Source: Deltaproteobacteria bacterium (GTDB lineage: Bacteria; Myxococcota_A; Polyangia; DRWM01; JAAZOP01). Taken from it: DNA of 64,000 bases. Below the pieces are notes generated by a model. It did not search any database, had not been told where the DNA came from, and saw only the letters and a list, made by a program, of their open reading frames with translations. The translations under genes were made by a program, and so were the position numbers. This document shows positions 26,801 through 35,400 of this stretch, in pieces (the stretch's first letter is position 1; each line of letters opens with the position of its first letter). The DNA is taken from assembly GCA_016218765.1 (NCBI GenBank), contig JACRCZ010000116.1, forward strand, positions 1 through 64,000. Direction: 5' to 3'.

Positions 26801-27237
26801 TCTTCGAGACCTCCGGCCCCTGGGAGGATTTCGCGACCCCCTCCCGCGACATGCGCCTCCTCATCGCCCTCGACACCGTCCGGTCATTCCCCGACGCCGT
26901 CACGCGCCGGCCGGAGCTGTACGGGCTGGACGTTGCCGACGTCCCCTCCACCGTGGACGCGCTGCGCACCGCGCTCGCCGCCGAAGTGGCCGCACGGCAG
27001 TTCGCCTACACGCGGTCCGACGCCTCGACCTGGACCCTGACCCTCGCGGATCTTCTCTCGCGCGCCGCCGGATTCGAAGTCGCCTACAACCCCAACGACT
27101 GTGTCGAGGTCCGCTGGGCCGCCCCGGAAGGCTCCGACGAGCGCTCCACCTGCCTGCGCCGCGCCCCCCCCGCTCAGCTCGCCCTCATGGCCGAATACCG
27201 CGCCTGGTTCCACGACCGTCGCCGACCGCCTCGATGA
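23878..27237 (+). CDS. NlpC/P60 lipoprotein with SH3-like domain and possible second Cys/His domain (1119 aa)
   Basis: ATG 23878 has AGGA nine bases upstream and starts a lipoprotein signal peptide ending SALAGC. Residues about 60-180 (EEQRTLAYWLERA...) resemble the stabilising domain of NlpC/P60 peptidases. An SH3-like region follows (about 195-270). The NlpC/P60 domain then runs from about 340, with catalytic Cys362 in GLDCSGF, His423 in GHIMLYLG and a third polar residue at His440. These enzymes cut D-glutamyl-diaminopimelate bonds in peptidoglycan peptides. The remaining 550 residues include APDCAGLAYVLRAY (Cys694) and DPYGHTLIIV (His819), possibly a second Cys/His hydrolase domain. Convergent with the next gene, 6 bp apart. 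Confidence 0.82.
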   Translation: MRSRSALPVLLALAALPALPALSALAGCGRTAGQLTPRGGDGDARGLANGSGAPDGGNAAGEAGTCPELLPAPIPLPDVREEQRTLAYWLERAAAYGPPDDVLLSAAGIADHDRALALPYDGWPLGWSDLGAPEDPRALQSEIASRLRAVREDMASGRYVDRNGTRFPEDALAALDPPARPLAPRDEWRVALAPLPLHCAPRRDGLYTEPVDPSFDRNICGSARPQELVRIVAAWDGGLRVARTASAFGWIPDDAPLSPPAPDDRRELLAHGPRARITGATRLVSADGAGIEVPEGTIAPLVEGSTDRVWFATPDGLHESEPVAAGLRPTRRDLTRAAVLQEAFSRLDEPYGWGGRDGGLDCSGFVQEVFAAFDLGLPRHSGRQARAGTFSIDVSSLADPAEKRRLLEAAARRGVVLLHIEGHIMLYLGLTDDGTPMAIHSFSEYLEPCPDGATDGAAAETRRRADRVDVSDLDLGAGSSKGSFLERIERFTVFGRAPGTDLAGAAELRAAAPVDLPAGDACDDSTDVRVFRSPRVPNAVDPLRVIVTTARDVGPVELALLDPDGNRRTVDVHRLGGPPYTWWARVDSPAAGEWTAVLGDGSRVEACRRFDVARHPRRAELHPADAPPWRPVWRWEHDTDNLYAAFVEQLFHEPAGEDVTWPDLQTLLRDPERNLLHDHLGLGEDEKLQLAPDCAGLAYVLRAYFSWKLKLPFAFRRCTRGSAGAPPSCGEIPQSNLHADRPPEPESDDSVAAAPTLAPAAAPRDELEVFDEFIRRVENTIHSGTARTAPDGDATDLYPVDLTRESLPPGTVYADPYGHTLIIVSWIPQGADSPGMLLAADAQPDGTVGRRRFWRGTFLFTPETTDSGAGFKAWRPARFDHAAGAIVVPTNAELAETGEFPRWSNRQYAGSADDFYDAVEALINPRPLDPHEALVVLVDALEEAAVRRVVSVANGETYAAAHPGATIPMPEGHDIFETSGPWEDFATPSRDMRLLIALDTVRSFPDAVTRRPELYGLDVADVPSTVDALRTALAAEVAARQFAYTRSDASTWTLTLADLLSRAAGFEVAYNPNDCVEVRWAAPEGSDERSTCLRRAPPAQLALMAEYRAWFHDRRRPPR
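23920..23956 (+). repeat. Family f 9-mer repeat inside the signal peptide
   Basis: CTCTTCCCGC, ACTCCCCGC and ACTTTCCGC run in frame and encode LPALPALSA, the hydrophobic core of the NlpC/P60 lipoprotein signal peptide. Confidence 0.75.
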
Positions 27238-27243
27238 GAGGAA

Positions 27244-29049
27244 TCACCGCCCGTCGTCGACCCGCCGCAGCACCACGTTGCGGTGCGTCGAATCGATGAT
27301 CCGCGTCCAACCCACGATCGCGCCGTCCCCGTACGGCAGCGGCGGCGCCAGCGTCGCGGTCGATTCCAACGGCAGCGATTCACCCGTCGCCGTCACCGCC
27401 AACCCGTCCTCCGGCCAGCCCGCCACCGGGTTCAGCTCCGGCAACCAGTGCTGGACCGCGTACTCGAAGTCCATGCTCAGCTCCGGAAGCTGCACCCACC
27501 CGAGCCACGCACGCTCCGCGTCGTCCACGCCGAGCCGCGCGAACGCACCCGACGGTGCGTACTCGAACATCCCCTCCCCGGCCTCCAACCCGTGGCCCTC
27601 CGTGCGGCCCAGCATCACCCGCATGATGTCGGCGCCGTTCCACGCGGTGTACGCCAGGTAGCCGTACGCGCCGGGGCCCGGAACCCACGCCGGCAGGCGC
27701 GCGTCCGGACAGCTCCCCGTGATCTCGACGTCCTCCGTGTACGGGGTCGAGGCCGACCGGTTGGCGGAGATCAGGTGCAGGCAGCGCGTGCCGGCATCGT
27801 CGTCGGCCACCACCACCACCGGCGCCAGCAGCCATTGTCCCTTCGCCCCGATCGGGTTGTAGAACGACGACTCGATGCCGCGATACGGATCGTCCACGCC
27901 CCCGAACGTCGCCAGCACCGCGAAGTTGTCGACCGCCGGCAGCCACACCCGCGCCGACTCCGCGTTCAACACCTGGCCCAGCAGCGCGACCTCGTCCGTG
28001 GCCGGATTCCGGGCGCCCGCGATCACCGCCACGCTGCCGTCCGTGTCCACCCAGGCCCCGGGCCACGGCGGATCGGGCGGCGACCCGGGCGGAGCCGGGA
28101 ACGGCGTCTCGCTGTACAGCGTCCACGGCAGCGCGCCGTGGAAGACCTCCGCCGACTCCAGCGCATCGGCCAACCCGCCGACGCGCTCGAAACGAATCGC
28201 CACCGGATCCGTGCCGCCGGGATCCGCACCCCAGATCAGGTAACAGTCGGTCCCGTTGCCCGCCACCACGAACGACACCATCGCCCCGTATGCCGGATCG
28301 ATGAGCTGGTCGGTCCGGTCGATCACCGACGCCGCCGACGGACCCGATCGGTGCGCCCACAACAACCGCGGGTAGTACTGCCCCGTCGCCTCGTCCAGCA
28401 TCCAGTGGCCGAACAGCGCGGCCGCACCGTCCGCCGCCGTGCGACACGTCGCCCACGTCGTCGCCCCGTGCAGCCGCAGGTTCGCGGGCCCCCCGTCGAA
28501 CGCCGCCACCGACGCCGTCGTCCCCCGCGGCTGGAGGTCGGAATCCAGGAGCTGCACCCGGACCTCGTCGACCGACGCCAGCGACGACTGGTCGGAAATC
28601 CACTCCGCCAACAACAGCTCGCCGAACGGCACCACCCGCGGCTGCTCGCCGGCCGCGAGCTCCACGGGCTCCCCGAGCGACGGCGGAGGAACGACGGCGT
28701 CCCCGTCACTCCCCGCGTCGCCGTCGGCATCCGCGCCCGCATCGCCCGCCGGACAAAGGTGCCCCGGCCCGCTCGAAGGCAACGCCGACGCCGCCTCTCC
28801 TCCCCCCTCCACGCACGCCCCTTCGTCATCGACGTACCGGTACCCGCTCGGACAGTCCGCCGTCTCGACGCTCCGCGCACAGCGGTTCGTCGCGCAGATG
28901 CAAAACTGACCCCCACCCCCCGCGCAGAATCGCGCCCGCCCGTCCCCGAGGTCCACCCCACAGTCGATCCGCTCCCGCGACGGACAACCTCCGGCCATCC
29001 ACCCCGCGGCGACCAAGACCACGAGCGCCCCTCGCCCCACCATCCTCAT
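27244..29049 (-). CDS. Unrecognised lipoprotein with Cys-rich head (601 aa)
   Basis: ATG 29049 is chosen: GGAGGG lies eight bases upstream and the protein then starts MRMVGRGALVVLV with a lipobox at AGGC. The next 80 residues hold about ten Cys and end in a Gly/Asp/Ala linker. The remaining 450 residues have few Cys and recurring strand-like segments with alternating hydrophobics (for example VVPFGELLLAEW, GAIVGWTRI), which could be a beta-propeller; that is a guess from pattern. I recognise no family. It is convergent with the NlpC/P60 gene and divergent from the giant TPR gene. Confidence 0.7.
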   Translation of the reverse strand: MRMVGRGALVVLVAAGWMAGGCPSRERIDCGVDLGDGRARFCAGGGGQFCICATNRCARSVETADCPSGYRYVDDEGACVEGGGEAASALPSSGPGHLCPAGDAGADADGDAGSDGDAVVPPPSLGEPVELAAGEQPRVVPFGELLLAEWISDQSSLASVDEVRVQLLDSDLQPRGTTASVAAFDGGPANLRLHGATTWATCRTAADGAAALFGHWMLDEATGQYYPRLLWAHRSGPSAASVIDRTDQLIDPAYGAMVSFVVAGNGTDCYLIWGADPGGTDPVAIRFERVGGLADALESAEVFHGALPWTLYSETPFPAPPGSPPDPPWPGAWVDTDGSVAVIAGARNPATDEVALLGQVLNAESARVWLPAVDNFAVLATFGGVDDPYRGIESSFYNPIGAKGQWLLAPVVVVADDDAGTRCLHLISANRSASTPYTEDVEITGSCPDARLPAWVPGPGAYGYLAYTAWNGADIMRVMLGRTEGHGLEAGEGMFEYAPSGAFARLGVDDAERAWLGWVQLPELSMDFEYAVQHWLPELNPVAGWPEDGLAVTATGESLPLESTATLAPPLPYGDGAIVGWTRIIDSTHRNVVLRRVDDGR

Positions 29050-29400
29050 GTCGTCACCCTCCCGACGGCCGCGTTGATGCTCCAACGCCTCGCCCGATCT
29101 TGGGCGGACACCCGCAACCCGTCAAGGACGATCCCCACTCCCCCCTCTCAACCCTCTCCTCCGATCGATCCACTCCTCCGTTCGACCCACTCCTCCGATC
29201 GACCAACCCCTCCGATCGACCAACTCCTCCGATCGATCCACTCCTCCGATCGACCCACTCCTCCGTCCGACCCACTCCTCCGATCGACCAACCCCAAACC
29301 ACCATTGACCCTCCCCCCCCGCCCGCGCGACAATCCCGCTCGAAACGCTCTGCACTGTCAGGGCGTCCAGCTTCCGGGAATCCCGGCGGAGAGGTGAGAC
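29050..29400. other. 351-bp spacer between a lipoprotein gene and the giant TPR gene
   Basis: Divergent spacer that must hold the promoters of both flanking genes. No clear promoter boxes are seen. Its middle is occupied by the 17-bp tandem array at 29154-29289. The last 60 bp, including GGAGAGGTGAGAC before the GTG at 29401, provide a good ribosome-binding site. Confidence 0.6.
29154..29289 (+). repeat. Eight tandem 17-bp units CACTCCTCCGATCGACC (family e)
   Basis: Eight head-to-tail 17-bp units with single-base variants (for example CCGTTCGACC, CCGTCCGACC, AACTCC). Each contains a GATCGA(C/T)C core, and the GATCGATC variants are self-complementary. The trailing ACCAACCCCAAACCACC links it to the dispersed GATCGACCAACC elements. 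There are no unique spacers, so it is not a CRISPR. Confidence 0.9.
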
Positions 29401-32400
29401 GTGTCGAGAACCGACGGTCGGAAAAAGCCACTGGACGTCACCGCGCGCCCGTCCAGCCCGCCCCCCGTCCCTCGCGGGACGCCGGCCAAGGGACGCCCAG
29501 CCAAGGGCTCCCTCCTCGACGGCGTGCTCAACGACTTCCTCAAGCAGAAGTCGGCCGATGCGGCCGCGCCCGATAACGCGGATGCGCCGCTCACGCCCCC
29601 TCCCGAGATCGCCTCGCTCTTCCAGGAGCTCGAATCCGGAACACCCCCCGAGGCGCCGGCACCGGCGTTCCCCGTCGTCCCGCCGTCCGTGCCGCCCCCG
29701 GCCGAGTTCCGCGTCGTCCCGCCGTCCGTGCCACCCCCGCCCGCACCGCACGGCGTCACCGTCTCCGAGCCGCCGATGCCCGTCACCGGCGACCTCGAGG
29801 GCGACTGGACGATCGGCGGCAGCCCCGAGCCCGCGCCGGTCTACCGCCCCCCCGCCGTCATCGAAGCCGATGACGAAGACACCATGGAACAGGTGTTGCC
29901 CCCGGCACCGGCCGACGCGCCCGCGGTCGACGAGGAGCCTCCCGTCCTCACCCCGGAGGAGCTGGGAGCCACGGCGACGGACGAATCCGCCGCCCCGGCC
30001 TTCGACGAATCCGCCGCCCCGGCCTTCGACGAATCCGCCGCCCCGGCGCTCGACGAGTCCGCCGCCCCGGCCTTCGACGGCTCCGCGGCACCCGCCCTCG
30101 ACGAATCCGCCGCCCCGGCCTTCGACGAATCCGCCGCCCCGGCCTTCGACGACGCGCTCGCCTCCGCCCTCCCGGAGCCCGACGCCGCGAAGGAAGAGCC
30201 CGCCGCGTCCGACGACGGCATCCTCCTCGACGAGCCGGCCGACGTCGTTTCCGCCGCCGAGATCGCGACAACCATCCCGCCCCCCCACACCCCGACGACC
30301 GACACCGGCGACCTCTCCTGGCCGTCGATGGCCCCGTCGGCGCCGGAGACCGGCGAAGAACCCGCGGCACCGCCGCCCCCGCCGCCGGCCCCGAGCGTTC
30401 CGCAGCGCCGCACCGGCCTCGAGCCGGTCGCAAGCCCGTCCGCCGCGCCGGCCCCGGGCCCTGCCGCCGGCGAGCGAGCGCCGCGAGTCGAGGCGTCGAA
30501 GCGGCCGTCCGAACGCCCCGCGGCCGCGCCCCAGCCGTCCAGACCCTCCGCCGCCCCGGGCGAGCCGCGCACGCCGATGAACGACCACCAGGCGTACCGC
30601 CGCGAAGCCCAGAAGCTCGCCCGCGTCCGCGACTGGAAGAAATTCGCCGAGCTCACGGCCGCGGTGGTCGACACCGCCTCCTGGGCCAGCCTCCCCGAGA
30701 CCCGCGCCGCCCTCCTGGGCGACCTCGCCCGCATCTACCGCGACCGCCTGAAGGACGCCGCCGCCGCCGAGGACGCCTACCGCCGCCTCGCCCAGGCCGA
30801 TCCCGCCAACGCCGACGCCATGGAGTTCCTCTCCGCCTGCTATCGCGAACGCGAGGACTGGCGCGCCCTGCACGCCCTCTACGGCGCCGCCGTCGAGGCG
30901 GCCTGGGATCCCGACCAGCGCCTCGACTGGACCCGCCAGGCCGCGACCCTTGCCGACGAGCGGCTGCGCTCCGTCGACCTGGCCATCGCCGCCTGGGAGC
31001 GCCTCTACCGCCTGGGCGAGCCCGCCGAGGAGACCATCCAGGCCCTGCAGGACGTCTACCGCCGCGCCCGCCGCTGGGACCGCCTCGCCGATTTCCTGCG
31101 CGAACGCGCCGCCCAGCTCTCCGGCGCCGATCGGCTCGTCGCCCGACGCGAGGTCGCCGAGGCCTACCTCTGCGGCCTCCGGGACCATGACCAGGCCGCC
31201 GTCGTCCTCGAACAGATCCTCGCCGAGCGCCCCGACGACATCATCGCCCTCCTCGGCATGGGCCGCGTCCTCGCCCGCCGCAAGCAGTGGCCCGCCCTCG
31301 CCGCCCTCGGCGCCCGGCCTCTCGAAGGCGCCCAGACCGGCGCCATCCTCGACTTCCGGCGCCTCGTCGCCGACGCGCTCTGGACCGCCGGCGAGCACGA
31401 AAGCTCCGTCGCGATCCACGACCGCATCCTGGCCATCGACCCCGAGGACCCCGACGCCCTGAAGGCCAAGGAGGCCTACTACACGGAATCGGAGAAGGTC
31501 GAGGCACTCGTCCAGTTCCTCGCGGCCCGCGCCGACGCCGCCCAGGACTCCGCCCGCCGCGCCGAGTACCTCGCCCGCGCCGCACGCCTCGCCGAGGAGC
31601 GCCTCGAGGATCCTCGCCTCGCCGTCTCCCTCTGGCAACGTCGCGCGCAGCTCGACGCCGATCGCCTCGAGACCCATCGTGCCCTCGCCGCTCTGCAAGA
31701 GAAGCTCGGCGAGCCCGAGGGCGTCGCCCGCGCGCTGGAAGGACAACTCGCCCTCACCCGCCGGCCGACGTCACGCATCGAGCTCCTGCGACGCCTCGGC
31801 GCCCACTACGCCCACCGCCTCGCCGACGACGCCAAGGCCGAGGTGTGCTGGAAGGAGATCCTCTCCTTCGTGCCCGACGACGCCCAGACCCGCGACGAGC
31901 TGATCGCCCTCCTGCGACGCCGCGGCGACTTCGAAGCGCTCGACCGCATCCTCTCCGCCCAGGCCGGCCTCTCCACCGACCCCGACGCCGCCCTCGGCTT
32001 CTGGCGCGCCGCCGCCGTCAACATCGAGGAACACGTCTACGACCCGGCTCGCGCCGTCCGCGCCTGGTGGCGCGTCATCGACCTCACCCCCGACGACCCC
32101 GACGTCCTCCACGGCTTCGTCGGCCACTGCCGCAACGTCGGCCGCCCGCGCGAGCTGCTCGCCGCGCAGGAAGCCGAGCTGCGCATCGTCCCCGACCCGG
32201 CCGCGCGCGTCCGCCTCGCCCTCGAGCTCGCCGCGTCGTGGGAAAAGGAAGGCCGCGCCGTCGCGGCCCTGGCCTGCTACGAACGCGTCCTGCGCTGGTC
32301 GCCCGCCGACCCCGCCGCGCTCGACGCCGTCGCCCGCCTCCGCGGCCCCGCCGAAGCCGGCGCCGCGATCGGCGCCCTCGACGTCGCCGCCGCCAGCCTC

Positions 32401-35400
32401 GACCCGGCCGCCACGCCCGAACGCATCGCCCTCCTCCGCCGCTCCCTCGACCTCCTCGACCCCGCCGACAAGCTCGGCCGCTTCTTCGTCCTCCGCCGCA
32501 TCCTCTGGCTCTCCGGCTGCGACGCCGCCAGCCTCGCCGACCTCGCCCGCGCCGCGGAAGACGCCGGCGCCTGGCGCGACCTCGTCGCCGTCCACCTCGA
32601 GCTCGCCGCCCGCGCCGGCGACGAGGCCGCCCGCGCCGCCCTCGAACGCGATCTCGCCCGCCTCTACGAACAGCGCGAGAAGGACCCCGTCCGCGCCTTC
32701 CTCGTTCTCCAGAACGCCGGCGCCCAGGCGCCCCGTGACCCCGAGCTGCTCGAGGAGCTCGCACGCCTTGCCGAGGCCACCGGCCGCCACGAGGACCTCC
32801 TCGCCCTGCTCGACGTCGCCGCACGCGTCGGCTCCGCCGACCAGCGCCGCACCGCCCTCCGCCGCCGCGCCGGCATCTGCGAAACGAGACTCGCCGACCC
32901 CGAACGCGCCTTCCACGAATGGGTGCGCGTCCTGGCCCTCGACTCGCACGACGCCGAGGCCCTCGAGAACGCACGACGCCTCGCGGCCGCGAAAGGCCTC
33001 TGGCGCCAGCTCGACGCCCTCTACGCCGAGCTGTGGGACCGCGCCGGCGACGTCGCCGAACGGATCACGCTCGCCCGCGCCCGCCACCAGGTCCACGCCG
33101 AGCAGCTCCAGGATCCCATGGGCGCCCTCGATTGGCTGCTCGTCGTCTACCGCCTCGACCCCGCCGCCCCGGGCGTCTGGGACCAGATCGCCGCCGCCGC
33201 CGACGCCCTCCAGGCCTGGGGCCGCGTCCTCCCCGTCCTCGACGCTCGCGTCCGCGCCGGCGGCCAGACCGCCTCGCCGGACGAGCTCGCACGCTGCGCC
33301 GAGCTGTGGGAACAGCGCCGCGGCGATCGCGAACAGGCCCTCGACCTCTACGCCGGCGCCTTCGTCCTCCGCCCGTCCGCAACCGAGCTCCGCGGCCACC
33401 TGGAACGACTCGCCGAGACGACCACGCGACTCGACCTGCTCGCCTTCCACTACCGCCTCGCCGCGGCACGCTCCCCGGACCCCGACCAGAAACGCGACTT
33501 CTACGGCCGCCTCACAGGCATCTACACCCAGGCCCTCGACCGCCCCGGCGAGACCCTCGACATCCACCGCCGCATCCTCCAGCTCCAGCCCTCCGCCCTC
33601 GCCTCCCTCGAGGTCGTCCTCGACCACCACCGCACGGCGAAGAACTGGCGCGAGCTCCGCGACTCGCTGCAGCAGTGGCTCGCACACGGACCCGCCGAGC
33701 CGGCCGCGCGCATCCCCCGCCTCCTCGAAATCGCACGGCTGTCCCGCGAGGAGCTCGCCGATCCCGAGCTCGCCCTCACCGCCTACGCCCAGGTCCTCGA
33801 CCTCGACCCCGCCAACGACGAGGCCGCACAGGGCGTGCGCTCCCTCACCGAAGGCCACATCGAGCCGTCGCTCGAGCTCCGGCGCCTCCGCCTGGAGCTG
33901 GTGCGCGCCACAGGCGATCGCCGCGCCGAGATCCTCCTCTCCTGCGCCCGCATCCACGAGGAGCAGCTCGACGACGTCCCCGCGGCCATCGCCGCCCTGC
34001 GCGAGCTGCTGACCGAGACCGGCGCAGCAGGCCCCGCCTTCGCCCCGCTGGAACGCCTCCTCCGCACCAGCAGCGCCTGGGCCGAGCTGATCAACCTTCT
34101 CGAGGCCCGCGCCGGCGCCGTCCCCGACGCCGCCACCCGCCTGGAATCCCTCGAACGGGCCATCGCCGTCTGCGAGGACCACCCCGAAGCCGCGCCGTCC
34201 GAACGGCGCGAACGCCTCTACCGCCGCGTGATCGAGGAACGCCCCGCCGACGCCGAAGTGCGGCGGCGCCTCCTCTCCGTCTTCCGCGAGGCCGGCCGCC
34301 ACGAGGATCTCCTCGAGTTCCTCCGCTCGACCCGGGAGACCCTCCCCCGCGACGACGACGGCGAAGCGGAACGCAGCGCCATCGACGACGAGGTCATCCG
34401 CGTCCTCGACCGCGGCCTGGGCCGCACCGACGAGGCCGAAAAACTCCTCGCGGAACGCTCCAAGAAGGACCCCGACAACTCCGACGCCCTCCTCGGACTC
34501 GCCTCCCTCAAGCTGCGCCGCAACGACTTCGTCGGCTGGTTCCTCCTCCGCCAGCAGCACGCACGCAAGCTCGCGCCCGCCCAGGGCGCCCTGGCCATGT
34601 GCCACCTCGCCGAGGCCGGCGACGAGACCGCCGGACAACAGGCCCGCTCCGCCGGATGCTACCGCGAGGCCCGTACCCTCGACGGCAACTGCGCCCCCGC
34701 CATCAAGGCCCTCCAGGCCATCGGCCGTCGCGCCAAGAACTGGCGCGCCGCCGCGGCCCTCCTCCCGGAGGATGACGAGGCCAAACTGTCGTGGTCGGAA
34801 CGCGCCGCACGCCTCACGGCCCTCGGAACCGCCGCCGGCGACGACCACGCCGTCGCCCTCGGCTGGCTCCAGCGCGCCCTCGCCGTTGACCCGGACCACG
34901 TCCCCGCCTGGGACGCCCTCGCCCACCTCCACGCCGAACGCGGCGACCACGCCGCGGCCGTCGACGCCGAGCACCAGGCCCTCGCCGCGTTCGAACGCAC
35001 CACCGCCCCCGAGCCGGGACGGCTGCGCGAGCACGCCGAGCGCATCCAGCGCGTCGCGACCGCGCTCGAGCGCACCGGCAACCCCGACGAGGCGAACCGC
35101 ATGTCCCTGCGCGCCTTCCGCCTCGTCCCCGCCTTCGCGCCGGCCGCCCTCGCCGTCGCCGAAAGACGCCTCGCCGCCGGCGAGGACGCCGCCGCCTTCG
35201 CCATCTACGATCGCGTCCTGCGCGAACGCTCCCACCCGCTCCCCGACGGCGACCGCCTCCAGGCCACCTTCCGCCGCGGCGCCCTCCTCGCCAGGCTCGG
35301 CAAGAGCGAACAGGCCGTCGCCGACCTCCGCGAAGGCCTGCGCATCGATTCCCTCCACTCCGGCCTGCTCAACGCCCTCGCCGACGTCCTCGCCGGACAG

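Noticed and set aside
29154-29289. Possible CRISPR array.
   Set aside because: The units are contiguous 17-mers without spacers and no cas genes are present.
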